Shown here piece after piece: positions 7,671-17,800 of a stretch of 58,551 nucleotides of DNA. The notes beneath the pieces are model-generated. The model made no database searches. It was not told the DNA's origin and saw nothing but the letters and a program-made list of their open reading frames with translations. This DNA is from Candidatus Magasanikiibacteriota bacterium. Its GTDB lineage: Bacteria > Patescibacteriota > Patescibacteriia > Magasanikbacterales > UBA922. Positions within the stretch are counted from its first letter, which is position 1; each line of letters opens with the position of its first letter. The stretch covers positions 1-58,551 of the forward strand of contig JACQQA010000008.1 of assembly GCA_016207245.1 (NCBI GenBank), in the 5' to 3' direction. The position numbers and the translations under genes are program-made.

Positions 7671-9332
7671 CTATCTTTTTTCACCAGCCTTCTTTTGAAG
7701 AATAAATAATACGCCATTCGGGTTAGACGGCTCTATTTTTCTCATATCAACTACAGTATAACCAGCAAGCGGGCCGAAGCTTACCGCGTAATTTCGCGTG
7801 TTATTGGTAAAAATTTGATAAATCCACCATGGGGCGGTTTTCGGCCCGTTTTTTATTCCGGAATTTGCCGCCGGCCAATAACTATTCCAGCCATCCCACT
7901 CATATCCGCCGTCAATTTGTTCGGCCGATACGCCCTGTTTCAAAACCGAGTTCGCTAATTCCCAGCGCGCCTGATTCCACTTTAAATAATAATCAGTTTG
8001 AGTAATGTTATACGCGCCAATCGGGATTAAAATTAAAATTGCGACAAGATAATTAAATTTTAGATGTTTTAAATTTTGCGTTAGAGCGATTATCAACACC
8101 AAAAGCAGGGGCAAGAAGTAGCGGTCAAAACTTTTAAAAACTAATATCGGAATTAAGTAAAGCCAGCCGAACAGATAAATAAATCCAACCCTTCGTCCAC
8201 GCTCAGGGCGGGCATCCGCCGGTTCTTGATTGTTATGTCTTTTGCTTAAAATAAAAATCAACAAAGCAAGACTGGCGGCCGCGATTAAAGTAATTATCCC
8301 CCATACCCAGCTCGGCGCCAGCAGCTTTAAGTTGCCGGCAATTACGCTCTTCATCGGGCCAAGGCCGTAGAGCGAAATCATATTGTCCACGTAAGGAAAT
8401 TGCAAGTGATAAACTTGCCGTATCAACACGGCCGCGCTGACAAAAGACGCAAGCGAGAGCCAGAGCATTTTGTTTTTTAAATGCCGCAGATGCGCGAGTA
8501 ACCAACCGCTCGTTAATGGCAAAACGAATAGACCTAAATAAATCGGCGTATACCATAGCCACCATTTGATGTGTCCTAACAGCCGCGGAATAGTTTCTAT
8601 GGTATGAGCGCCGACGCTTTGCGGCAATAAATTATAAATAGTCAGATAAGAATAAATCGTGCCGCCGATTGCCAGAGGCAGGCCGAATCCAAGCAATAAA
8701 TTTTTGAAATGAATTTGTTTTATTTCTTTTAACGCGTATAATCCGGCGGCAATTAAAATTAAGATATTAGTTTGGCGAGTGTAGAAACCGATTATAGAAA
8801 AAAGAGAACCAACAAAAAACCACCGCCATTTTTTGTCCAGCACCTTCCAAGGGAAAGTGCTGGATTTGTTTTCAAAAGCCGAGTAATAAAAATAAATTGA
8901 CAGTATTAAAAACAGCAGAGCGGGGATGTCGGTCATGAAAGTGAAGGAGAGATTGAAAAAAATCGGATTGAGCCACAAAGTCAGCGCGCCGACAAAAGCG
9001 AGAGCGGGGCGATGAGTCAGTTTGACTAGAAACAGAAACAAGAGCAAGATTGAGATTAGCGCGATAGCCAGAGTTGAAATCCGCAAAAGGGTGAAAGAAA
9101 AACCAAAGATTTTTACCAAAGCAGCGCCATATAATATGGGGACATAGAAAGTCGGCCCGGCGTAGGGCATAAGACGAAACGAACCGGCTTCCACCCAATG
9201 TTTAATTGTGTCCGTGTGCACCCAGTCGTCATTCAGGGCAAACTCGCCTTTGGGGGAGATAAATAAAAACTGGGCTAAAAACAGCCCTATGAGTAAGCAG
9301 AAGAGGAGTTTGTTTTGGATAGGTTTGGACAT
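7671..9332 (-). CDS. GT39-like polytopic glycosyltransferase
   Basis: 553 aa from ATG 9332 (MSKPIQNKLLFCLLIGLFLA); upstream in-frame codons lack a membrane start. At least ten hydrophobic spans. An early luminal ALNDDWVHTDTIKHWVEAG acidic motif, then GPTFYVPILYGAALVKIFG, and RQTN after a loop are characteristic of dolichyl-phosphate-mannose/ArnT-type (PMT) transferases, which move a sugar from a lipid carrier to protein or lipid outside the membrane. The segment PADARPERGRRVG (encoded at 8189-8222) is a repetitive-element insertion in a loop. Confidence 0.8.
   Translation of the reverse strand: MSKPIQNKLLFCLLIGLFLAQFLFISPKGEFALNDDWVHTDTIKHWVEAGSFRLMPYAGPTFYVPILYGAALVKIFGFSFTLLRISTLAIALISILLLFLFLVKLTHRPALAFVGALTLWLNPIFFNLSFTFMTDIPALLFLILSIYFYYSAFENKSSTFPWKVLDKKWRWFFVGSLFSIIGFYTRQTNILILIAAGLYALKEIKQIHFKNLLLGFGLPLAIGGTIYSYLTIYNLLPQSVGAHTIETIPRLLGHIKWWLWYTPIYLGLFVLPLTSGWLLAHLRHLKNKMLWLSLASFVSAAVLIRQVYHLQFPYVDNMISLYGLGPMKSVIAGNLKLLAPSWVWGIITLIAAASLALLIFILSKRHNNQEPADARPERGRRVGFIYLFGWLYLIPILVFKSFDRYFLPLLLVLIIALTQNLKHLKFNYLVAILILIPIGAYNITQTDYYLKWNQARWELANSVLKQGVSAEQIDGGYEWDGWNSYWPAANSGIKNGPKTAPWWIYQIFTNNTRNYAVSFGPLAGYTVVDMRKIEPSNPNGVLFILQKKAGEKR
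8189..8222. repeat. CTTCG...GCTCAGGGC element inserted in the glycosyltransferase gene
   Basis: CCCTTCGTCCACGCTCAGGG resembles the elements in the adenosyltransferase (13320-13382) and lamin-tail (17083-17120) genes. The frame is open through it. Confidence 0.65.
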
Positions 9333-9443
9333 GGCGGGTATTATACCCCCCCTGTGGATAAATGTTAAGTTTGCATGACACAATTTTGCCGCAGTTAAAT
9401 TGCGGCGTTAGTTTAAGCCAAAATGCCAGTGTCGTAAAATTAT

Positions 9444-9473
9444 TTGGGCAGGCTTCCGCGATTGTGCTATAAT
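9444..9473 (+). promoter_or_regulatory. Extended -10 promoter of nrdJ
   Basis: TTGGGC (9444-9449), 18-bp spacer, TGC-TATAAT (9465-9473). The TGTGCTATA context is shared with the promoters at 2253 and 30636. Confidence 0.65.
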
Positions 9474-9490
9474 AGTCTTTGTCAATTAAA

Positions 9491-9538
9491 CCACAAGATG
9501 TAGTGGTTTAAATTTATCTTAACCACAATATATATGGG
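9491..9538 (+). promoter_or_regulatory. Pair of NrdR-like boxes upstream of and over the nrdJ start
   Basis: Box 1 CCACAAGATGTAGTGG (9491-9506) is nearly palindromic; box 2 CCACAATATATATGGG (9523-9538) overlaps the start codon. The centres are 32 bp apart, about three helical turns. This is the arrangement known for NrdR repressor sites before ribonucleotide reductase genes. No nrdR gene lies in the window. Confidence 0.75.
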
Positions 9539-12500
9539 TCCAACTGATTCCCGCGTTATTCAGAACGTCCATTTGGGGCAGGAAAATACCGTTGATTTTA
9601 AATATGACATTGAAAACGGCTTGCACTTCAAGCGCGTGTTCAGCCAGGACGGCCAAGACCCGTTTGATTCAGTTGAATATGAACGGCGTTCGTCAGTCAT
9701 CCGCGAGCCGGACGGCACCGTGGTATTTGAAATGAAAGATATTGAAATTCCCAAAGACTGGTCGCAAGTGGCAACCGACATTTTGGCGCAAAAATATTTT
9801 CGTAAAACCGGCGTGCCGCAATATTATAAAGACGGAACGTCAAAACTTAATTCCGACGGAAAACCAATCCTCGGTCCGGAGACTAGCGCCAAGCAAATCA
9901 TTCATCGTTTGGCCGGAACCTGGCGCTATTGGGCGGAAAAATACGGCTACTTTGCTTCGCCGCAGGATGCGCAGATTTTTTACGATGAGTTGGCGGTTAT
10001 GTTGTTAAAACAAATGGCCGCGCCAAACTCGCCGCAATGGTTTAATACCGGATTGTTTTGGGCATATGGCATCAATGGTCCGGCTCAGGGACATTATTTT
10101 GTTGATCCGGATACCGGCGTGATGACGCGCGCAGTTGATTCTCATACGCATGCGCAAGCACATGCTTGTTTTATCCAATCAATCAAAGATGATCTGGTCA
10201 ATGAAGGCGGGATTATGGATTTGTGGGTGCGCGAGGCTCGTTTATTTAAGTATGGTTCTGGCACGGGCACAAATTTTTCTTCTTTGCGCGGCAAGAACGA
10301 AGCATTATCCGGCGGCGGCAAGTCCAGCGGATTGATGAGCTGGCTCAAAATCGGCGATCGCGCGGCCGGAGCCATAAAATCCGGCGGAACCACCCGGCGA
10401 GCGGCAAAAATGGTGGTCCTGGACGCGGACCATCCGGATATTGAAGAGTTTACCAATTGGAAAGTAAATGAAGAAAAAAAGGTGGCGATTTTAATCGCCG
10501 CGGGGTATCCTTCCGACTACGAGGGCGAAGCGTACCAAACTGTGTCCGGACAAAACTCCAACAATTCCGTGCGGATTCCGCATCGGTTCATGGAAGCGGT
10601 TAAAAATGACGGTTCGTGGAATTTAACTTGGCGGACTGACGGCAGTGTGGCCAAGACGATTAAAGCCCGCTCATTATGGGATCAAATTTCCAATGCCGCG
10701 TGGTCATGCGCCGATCCCGGCGTTCAATATGATGGCACGATTAACGAGTGGCATACTTGCCCGCAGTCAGGCCGGATTAACGCTTCCAATCCATGCAGTG
10801 AATACATGTTTATTGATGACACCGCGTGCAATTTGGCGTCAATTAATTTGCTTAGATTTTATGATATTGAAAAACGATATTTTAAAGTCGCTGAATTTAA
10901 GCACGCGGCGCGTATTTTGACTTTGGTTTTGGAAACCAGTGTTTTAATGGCCCAATTTCCGAGCAAGGAAATCGCTCAAGGCAGTTATGATTTTCGCACT
11001 TTGGGTTTAGGCTACGCTAATTTGGGTTCAGTATTGATGATGGCTGGCGTGCCTTATGAATCAGAAGATGCCCACGCTTTCGCCGCCTGTGTCACTTCCA
11101 TCATGACCGCGAAGGCCTACAAGACCAGCGCGGAAATGGCCAAAATTTTGGGGCCGTTTCCAAAATTTGAATACAATCGCGATGAGATGCTACGGGTGAT
11201 AAGAAATCATCGCCGCGCGGCTTTCAACGCGGAAAAAGATGAATATGAAAAATTAACCATCACGCCAAAAGGCATTGACCCGCAATACGCGCCGGCATAT
11301 TTATTGGCCGCGGCCAGAGAAAGCTGGAATGACGCGCTGATGATGGGCGAGCGCTATGGCTATCGCAATGCCCAGACCACTTGTTTGGCGCCGACCGGCA
11401 CTATCGGCTTGCTGATGGACTGTTCCACGACCGGAGTTGAGCCGGATTTTGCTTTGGTGAAATTCAAGAAATTGGCCGGTGGCGGCTATTTCCGCATTGC
11501 CAACGAGGCGATACCGCTGGCTTTGAAAAATTTGGGATACGTGGAAAAAGAAGTTGAAGATATTTTGAATTATGTTAAAGGCACGGCCAAAATTGATGAC
11601 GCTCCGCGGATAAATAAAAAAACGTTGCAAACAAAGGGGTTCAATGAGCAAGATATTGATAGTGTAAACAAAGCTTTGGCTGGCGCGTTTGACATTAAAT
11701 TTGTTTTTAATGTTTGGACATTGGGAGAAGATTGCATGAAGCGGGCGGGATTTTTGGCGGCGCAATATAATGATCCGAATTTTAACATGTTGCGCGCGTT
11801 GGGCTTTGCTGACGAAGAAATTGAGGCGGCCAATGAATTTGTTTGCGGCACGATGACGATTGAGGGCGCGCCGCATTTAAAATTGGAACACTATATGGTG
11901 TTTGATACTGCCAATCGCAACGGCAAAAAAGGCAGGCGGTTTATTCCATATATGGGCCACATCAAAATGATGGCCGCGACCCAGCCATTTTTGTCCGGCG
12001 CGATTTCCAAAACTATTAACATGTCAAATGAGGCGACGGTTGACGACGTAAAATACGCTTACGACCAGTCGTGGCAAATGGGTTTGAAAGCAGTCGCGCT
12101 TTATCGCGATGGGTGTAAATTAAGCCAGCCATTGTCCACAACCTCAAAAAATAATGACAAACGGGTTGATTTAGTTAAAGAAGAATTGGTTAAAGAAAAG
12201 ATTGTCATTCCGCAGGCGTTGATTAAAGAAGAAGAAATTAAAGAAATAGTAAAGATGGTTCCGTCCGATGATTTGGATGAAGCTTTACAGCAGGCAAGCG
12301 AGATTTTGAGCCAGCATGTCAGTTTGTCAGGCGTTCAAACCCCGACAGTGTCATATCACCGCGACGGCCAAGTGGCGGAACGGCGGGTATATTTGCATGG
12401 CGAAAAGAGGCGGTTGCCGGCCAAGCGGAGCGGCATTACTATCTCCGCCACGATCGGCGGTAAATCACAGATTTGGTTGAGAACCGGCGAGTATCCGGAC

Positions 12501-13064
12501 GGAAAATTGGCCGAGATTTTTATTGATATGTATAAAGAGGGTTCGGCTTTCAGCAGTATGTTGAATATGTTCGCGATCAATGTTTCCATGGGCTTGCAAT
12601 ACGGCGTGCCGCTGGAAAAATACGTGGAGAATTTTACTTTTACCCGTTTTGAACCGTCGGGAATGACCGACCACCCGAATATTAAAATGTGCACTTCGGT
12701 AATTGATTTTGTGTTTAGAGTTTTGGGAATGGAATATTTGGGCCGGATGGATTTTGTTCAAGTGCCGACTCAGGGAATACAAAAAAATAAGTTTGAAAAT
12801 TTAGCCAAGCTCGCGCGCGCGGGTGTTCTGCAAGAAACAATCGATTTTGATCGTCCGCAGACAGAGGTTGGCGGTATTAATAATACAACCGAAGAAGTTC
12901 AAGCCACTCTGCCTAACATCGGCGCGCCAAAAGACAGCATGAGCCAATCGCTCGGCAAGATGATGGGCGACGCGCCGGCCTGTCCGACTTGCGGGCATAT
13001 TACAGTCAGGAACGGCAGCTGCTATAAGTGTTTGAATTGCGGGGACTCGCTCGGGTGTTCATAG
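9534..13064 (+). CDS. nrdJ: Adenosylcobalamin-dependent ribonucleoside-diphosphate reductase (class II)
   Basis: 1176 aa, the long form of the B12-dependent RNR, which makes deoxynucleotides without oxygen. Visible: the first redox Cys in ACFIQSIKDD (about 210), the active-site loop NPCSEYMFIDDTACNLASINL (about 420-440), the CLAPTGTIGLLMDCSTTGVEPDF finger-loop region (about 618) and a C-terminal cysteine-rich tail CPTCGHITVRNGSCYKC...GCS that can act as zinc ribbon/re-reducing arm. No ATP-cone is evident at the N-terminus. No Shine-Dalgarno. It is followed 13 bases later by the enzyme that makes its cofactor. Confidence 0.97.
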   Translation: MGPTDSRVIQNVHLGQENTVDFKYDIENGLHFKRVFSQDGQDPFDSVEYERRSSVIREPDGTVVFEMKDIEIPKDWSQVATDILAQKYFRKTGVPQYYKDGTSKLNSDGKPILGPETSAKQIIHRLAGTWRYWAEKYGYFASPQDAQIFYDELAVMLLKQMAAPNSPQWFNTGLFWAYGINGPAQGHYFVDPDTGVMTRAVDSHTHAQAHACFIQSIKDDLVNEGGIMDLWVREARLFKYGSGTGTNFSSLRGKNEALSGGGKSSGLMSWLKIGDRAAGAIKSGGTTRRAAKMVVLDADHPDIEEFTNWKVNEEKKVAILIAAGYPSDYEGEAYQTVSGQNSNNSVRIPHRFMEAVKNDGSWNLTWRTDGSVAKTIKARSLWDQISNAAWSCADPGVQYDGTINEWHTCPQSGRINASNPCSEYMFIDDTACNLASINLLRFYDIEKRYFKVAEFKHAARILTLVLETSVLMAQFPSKEIAQGSYDFRTLGLGYANLGSVLMMAGVPYESEDAHAFAACVTSIMTAKAYKTSAEMAKILGPFPKFEYNRDEMLRVIRNHRRAAFNAEKDEYEKLTITPKGIDPQYAPAYLLAAARESWNDALMMGERYGYRNAQTTCLAPTGTIGLLMDCSTTGVEPDFALVKFKKLAGGGYFRIANEAIPLALKNLGYVEKEVEDILNYVKGTAKIDDAPRINKKTLQTKGFNEQDIDSVNKALAGAFDIKFVFNVWTLGEDCMKRAGFLAAQYNDPNFNMLRALGFADEEIEAANEFVCGTMTIEGAPHLKLEHYMVFDTANRNGKKGRRFIPYMGHIKMMAATQPFLSGAISKTINMSNEATVDDVKYAYDQSWQMGLKAVALYRDGCKLSQPLSTTSKNNDKRVDLVKEELVKEKIVIPQALIKEEEIKEIVKMVPSDDLDEALQQASEILSQHVSLSGVQTPTVSYHRDGQVAERRVYLHGEKRRLPAKRSGITISATIGGKSQIWLRTGEYPDGKLAEIFIDMYKEGSAFSSMLNMFAINVSMGLQYGVPLEKYVENFTFTRFEPSGMTDHPNIKMCTSVIDFVFRVLGMEYLGRMDFVQVPTQGIQKNKFENLAKLARAGVLQETIDFDRPQTEVGGINNTTEEVQATLPNIGAPKDSMSQSLGKMMGDAPACPTCGHITVRNGSCYKCLNCGDSLGCS

Positions 13065-13077
13065 GCGATTCTGCGTT

Positions 13078-13674
13078 ATGCCAAAAATCTACACCAAAAC
13101 CGGCGACAAGGGGGAGACATCGCTGTTGGGCGGGAAAAGGGTGAAAAAGTGTTGCTTGGAAATGGAAGCGATTGGCGAGGTTGATGAGCTGAACTCTTTG
13201 CTCGGGATGTTGATTGAAGAAATAATTGAAGATTTTCCCCGCGGAGCGAAACAATTGTTTGATGTTCAGCGACAACTTTTTGTTGTTGGTGCTCGTTTGG
13301 CAGGCGTGCAGATGTCAAAATCCAGTCGCACACCCTTCGGCTTGGTTCGACTCCGCTCACCACTGGTCGCTCAGGGCAAGCTTACAAGCTTGGAAAAATG
13401 GATTGACGCGATGGAAAAAGATTTGCCTCAGCTGAAAAATTTTATTATCCCCGGCGGATGCGAGGAAGCGGCCCTGTGTTTTTACATTCGCGCCGTCTGC
13501 CGCCGCGCGGAAAGACGAGTGATTGGGCTGGCAGAAAGTTATTCGGTTGATCCGGTGATAAAGCAATATCTTAATCGTTTGAGCGACTTGTTGTTTGTGT
13601 TGGGGAGATGGTTTAACAAAAAAACTACTCCTTTATCTCCGGAAACGTGTATCTTAACACCGCGCGATAAATAG
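13078..13674 (+). CDS. Cob(I)alamin adenosyltransferase, PduO type
   Basis: 198 aa. The PduO signature is present: MPKIYTKTGDKGETSLLGGKRV, GEVDELNSLLG, FIIPGGCEEAALCFYIRAVCRRAERRV and YLNRLSDLLFVLGRW. It transfers adenosyl from ATP to cob(I)alamin, giving the cofactor for NrdJ encoded immediately upstream. The segment SRTPFGLVRLRSPLVAQGKL (13320-13382) is an in-frame repetitive insertion in a helix-connecting region. The 3' end overlaps the convergent CBS gene by 50 bases. Confidence 0.93.
   Translation: MPKIYTKTGDKGETSLLGGKRVKKCCLEMEAIGEVDELNSLLGMLIEEIIEDFPRGAKQLFDVQRQLFVVGARLAGVQMSKSSRTPFGLVRLRSPLVAQGKLTSLEKWIDAMEKDLPQLKNFIIPGGCEEAALCFYIRAVCRRAERRVIGLAESYSVDPVIKQYLNRLSDLLFVLGRWFNKKTTPLSPETCILTPRDK
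13320..13382. repeat. CTTCG...GCTCAGGGCAAGC element inserted in the adenosyltransferase gene
   Basis: CACCCTTCGGCTTGGTTCG ... GCTCAGGGCAAGCTT shares its 3' part with the element at 17083-17120. It is absent from the normal PduO-type alignment and in frame. Confidence 0.75.
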
Positions 13675-14083
13675 TCCCGCGCGAGACCATGCCGACGACT
13701 TTTCCATTCTCCACCACCGGCACGCGGTGGATGCCGGAAGCGATCATCAGTCCGCCGACTTTTAGCACGTGAGTGTTTGGCGTGGTGGTAACAACGCGGC
13801 GAGACATAATTTGATCGATTGTTTTTTCTTTGGCGTCTTGAGCTGTCTCTTCCAGCTCTTTTTCATTTAGAAACGGCGTTGGATTCTGATAAAAACTCTG
13901 ATAACTCGGATAAAGAGCGCGGAACAAATCTTTTTCAGACAACACCCCGGCGAGATTGCCGGCTGAATCCAAAACTGGCGCGCCGCTGATTTTGTTTTGC
14001 AAAAATAACTCCGCGGCCTCCAAAAAGTTCATGTCGTTTTTTAGACAGACGACATCGGTGTACATTACGTCTTTGACTAGCAT
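13625..14083 (-). CDS. Tandem CBS-domain protein
   Basis: 152 aa made of two CBS domains: LVKDVMYTDVVCLKNDMNFLEAAELFLQNKISGAPVLDSAGNLAGVLSEKDL and IDQIMSRRVVTTTPNTHVLKVGGLMIASGIHRVPVVENGKVVGMVSRG. Such stand-alone pairs bind adenine nucleotides and regulate partner proteins; the partner is not evident. Convergent with the adenosyltransferase gene, with overlapping 3' ends. Confidence 0.9.
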   Translation of the reverse strand: MLVKDVMYTDVVCLKNDMNFLEAAELFLQNKISGAPVLDSAGNLAGVLSEKDLFRALYPSYQSFYQNPTPFLNEKELEETAQDAKEKTIDQIMSRRVVTTTPNTHVLKVGGLMIASGIHRVPVVENGKVVGMVSRGTIYRAVLRYTFPEIKE

Positions 14084-14087
14084 AGGA

Positions 14088-14128
14088 TTGGATATTAAAT
14101 ATTAGATATTTTGATATTGAGATTATGC
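14088..14128. repeat. Single arm of tandem GATATT-type heptamers
   Basis: GGATATT AAATATT AGATATT TTGATATT: imperfect 7-base iterations like the arms of the inverted-repeat elements, but no clear partner arm. It lies just upstream of the CBS gene start. Confidence 0.5.
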
Positions 14129-14200
14129 TTGTATTATAACACTGCTTGGTTTGGTGGCAAGAGGGCGTGTCAGACAGCGCCTCTTGATTTTTTAAAAGAC

Positions 14201-14244
14201 GATGATATAATTGTTTTACAAAGATGATATATTTGTTTTACAAA
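14201..14244. repeat. 22-bp tandem repeat upstream of tRNA-Leu
   Basis: Two adjacent 22-bp copies of GATGATATAATTGTTTTACA+AA differing at one base (14201-14222 and 14223-14244), ending 5 bases before the tRNA-Leu gene. Probably part of its promoter region. Confidence 0.75.
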
Positions 14245-14249
14245 ATCGA

Positions 14250-14335
14250 GCCCGAGTGGTGAAATGGTATACACGCGACACTTAAAATGTCGTGGCCGCA
14301 AGGCCATGTGGGTTCGAGTCCCACCTTGGGCACCA
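14250..14335 (+). tRNA. tRNA-Leu (TAA)
   Basis: Class II tRNA with acceptor GCCCGAG/CTTGGGC, a long variable arm (TGGCCGCAAGGCCA), anticodon loop CTTAAAA (TAA) and encoded CCA. The next ORF starts 14 bases after the 3' end. Confidence 0.95.
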
Positions 14336-14349
14336 ATTTTTCTTAAAAT

Positions 14350-14781
14350 ATGGACACTGAAGACAAAAATAAAAAATATAACGAGCTGATGGCTCGCTTG
14401 GGAGGGGAATCCGCGAAAAGAACGGCGGAGCAAGAACCATGGAGAGATGCCAAGCCAAACAGTTTGGTTGGTTGGTATTTGGGGCCTTGCGTGAGATATA
14501 TTTTAGAGGGAAAAGTTACGGAAGCACAGGTGCGGAAGATTTTTATCTCCCAATTCCGCTCCGAGGATGATGAAGTAGAACTGGCGCAATTAATTGATGA
14601 ATGCCGAAGGAAATATTGGTTGCAAGACCCGGCGGAAGGAGAGGCGATAGCGAGAAGACTTTGGGGCGCAAAAAAGATAGTAAAATCTGATGAAGAGCCG
14701 GGGAGCGGTTTTATCAAGGATTGGGTGAACATGGGGGACAATGTCTCGGCTAAAATTGTCAAAGAAACCATAATAAACTGA
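14350..14781 (+). CDS. Hypothetical protein
   Basis: 143 aa, soluble, helical and charged. It starts 14 bases after tRNA-Leu with no Shine-Dalgarno. Notable segment: GWYLGPCVRYILEGKVTEAQVRKIFISQFRSEDDEVELAQLIDECRRKYW. No recognised domain. Probably produced by read-through from the tRNA promoter. Confidence 0.6.
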   Translation: MDTEDKNKKYNELMARLGGESAKRTAEQEPWRDAKPNSLVGWYLGPCVRYILEGKVTEAQVRKIFISQFRSEDDEVELAQLIDECRRKYWLQDPAEGEAIARRLWGAKKIVKSDEEPGSGFIKDWVNMGDNVSAKIVKETIIN

Positions 14782-14846
14782 AAATGATTTTGCAAATTTT
14801 TTACAATAATGTTAAAATATTAAAAAGATTTTTTAATTAAGGGGGT

Positions 14847-17800
14847 ATGACAATTAAAATGTTTACCCGCCATGCTTTCCGACTAAATCGGAATGCGGGC
14901 GGGCATGTCAAATTATTTCTCACGATTTTTTCAGTGGGAATTTTTTTATTTTTAACTCCGGTCAAAGCCGCCGGCAGTGTAATTATAAATGAAATTTGTC
15001 CGACCGGCTGCGCGATGAGCGGTTATCAGTGGATTGAAATATATAATAACAGCGCTTCGGCGGCGGATTTAACCGGTTGGAAGTTTTGGGAAGGCGAAAC
15101 AAATCACGGTTTGGAATTGTCCGCTTCATCCACCCAACAAGATTATTTAATCGGCGCGGGCGAATACGCGGTAATAACGCAAAACGACGGGAATTTTTTT
15201 ATTGAACATCCGGCTGTCGCAGTTACCGTGTTTGACAGCTCATGGGGCACGTTAAATAAGGGCGGTGAAATGATTGGGTTGAAAGATGTTAGCGGAAATT
15301 TAGTTGAAGAGTTTAGTTACGCGGCGGTGGTTGATAATTCGTTAGAAAAAAAGAACCCATCGGTTGCCGCGAGCGAGGTCGGTAATTGGGCTGAGCATCC
15401 GAACTCGGATACGGCCGGTGTTCAAAATTATTGGTATCAGATCTTGCCGCAGATAGACGACGTCACAGATACCGCAGATAGCGACAGCCCGTCTGGTACA
15501 GATGCTGTTGCCGTCACCACAACCTACAGCGTGATTGGGAATTTCTCCAGCCTTGTTATAAACGAAGTAGTAAGCGATCCGGCATCCGGCGGAAAAGAAT
15601 GGATTGAATTATATAATTTTTCCACCTCAACGATTGATTTGGCCGGCTGGAAACTGTTTGACAATGTCGGCCAGATCGCGGCGCCGACTAACACCATTGC
15701 GGCGAGCGGATTTTTTGTGATTGAATTATCCAGCAGTAAATTAAATAACGATGGCGATATAATTATTTTAAAAAATACCGCGGATCAAATTGTTGATCAA
15801 GTCGCTTATGGCGTTTATGATGATGGAAACATCGCGGATAACGCGCCGGCAGTTTCTGATCCGCATTCAATTGTCCGTTCCGCTTCGAGCGGAGATACTG
15901 GCAATGACGCGAGCGATTGGTTTGAAACCACGACTTTGACAAAAAACGCTGTTAATCAAATCACTGCGCCGGTTCAGCCGGTTCAATCAGGCAGTTCGGC
16001 GGATTCGGCAAGCTCACCGCAGACAAGCTTAGGGCAGGGCGGAGGCGGGTCATCTGCTCCGCAGAATCAATCGGTTTCTTATCAGGCCGGCTTAGTGGTG
16101 ATAAACGAAATCGTATCAGACCCGACGGATGATTTTGATGAATTTATTGAGCTTTTTAATAATTCTAACGCGGTAATTGATTTGCGCCAATGGTGGCTGG
16201 AAGACGGCAGTGAGGCGCGGACGAATTTAGACGGCCAAATTTTACCGCATGGATTTTTTGTCGTTAATAATCCGGCGGGGAATTTAAATAATTCCGGCGA
16301 TATTATTTTTTTGTTTGACCCGAGCGGGAAAACCATTGACCAGCTTACTTATGGCGGTTGGAATGACGGCAGTTTAAACGACAACGCGCCGGCGGCCGAA
16401 GACCCGCTGTCTTTGGTAAGAAAAATTGACGGCCGCGACACGGATAATAATTATTATGACTTCGCGCTTACCGGACAAATTACCAGAGGCAGTGGAAATA
16501 AAATCGTCAGCCTAAATCCACAAGGAGAAAAAATTTCGGAGACGACAATAATTTCCTCGCCGATTATTCTCAACGAAGTTTTTCCCAATCCCAAAGGTTC
16601 GGATACAGCCGAGGAATTTATTGAATTGCGTAATTTAGGAGACAACCAAATTAATTTGAGCGGCTGGCAATTGGGCGATTCCAGTGAGAAAAAATACAAA
16701 ATTAATCAGGGGACCATCCCAGCCAAGGGCTATATCGCGTTCAAACGGGAATTAACCGGCATCGCTTTGAATAATTCCGGACAAGAAGAAATAAAATTAT
16801 ATAATCAAACCGGCGCGTTGGTTGATAAAATAAAATATGAAGGCGTCGCGGCGGAAGATCAGAGTTACGCGCGGCGCGAGGACGGTGTTTGGAAATGGAC
16901 GATTAAAACCACGATCGGCAAAGAAAATATTATTGAAGGCAAAAGCGCGGCGCCGGCGATTGTTTTGGAATTTAGTTCCGAAGCCTCATTAAACGAGGAA
17001 ATAATTTTTGACGCGTCCGATACCACTGATCCTGATGGAGACGCGATTAAATTCAGTTGGGATTTTGGCGACAGCCCTTCGACTCTCCTTCAACAAGCTC
17101 AGGATCGCTCAGGGCAAGCGGGCGATACGATTAAACACATATATAACAAAATTGGCGAGTATTCGGTGAGATTAACAGTCACTGACTCAGCTGGCAACAC
17201 GGCGGAGAAAATAGTGAAGGTGTCTGTGTTGGGAGATTATGTTGGTGGTTGGTTGGATTTGGCCGGGCAGATTTTAATATCTGAAATTTTACCTAACCCG
17301 GTTGGTTCGGATTCGGCCGAGTTTATTGAATTATATAATCCAGCCGACACGGCAGTTGATTTATCAGATTATAAAATAGACGATGAGGATGGCGGTTCGC
17401 GGCCTTATGTTTTTCCGGAAGGAACAATTATTGAGCCGAGGAGTTTTTTGCTGTTAGAGAGGAATAAGACTGGTTTAGCTTTAAATAATTCAAACGACGC
17501 GGTTAGGATTTTAGATCAAGATAATAATATTGTTGTTGAGATTGAATATGATAACGCGGCGGAAGGGGCGAGTTACATATATGATGTTGAAAGCGGAGAT
17601 TGGGTCTGGACAACGGAGATTACGCCCGGGACTGACAATATAATAAACATGCGAAACTCCGAAAGCACTGCGAAAATGCGAACAGCGGAAGACGCGAGTG
17701 TGGCGATTGGCGCGATGAAGAAAGAGAAAAAAGTGATTGATGTCGCGTTGGATAAAATTAGGGACAATGATGTTGGCGACCGAGTTAAATTTACCGGAAT

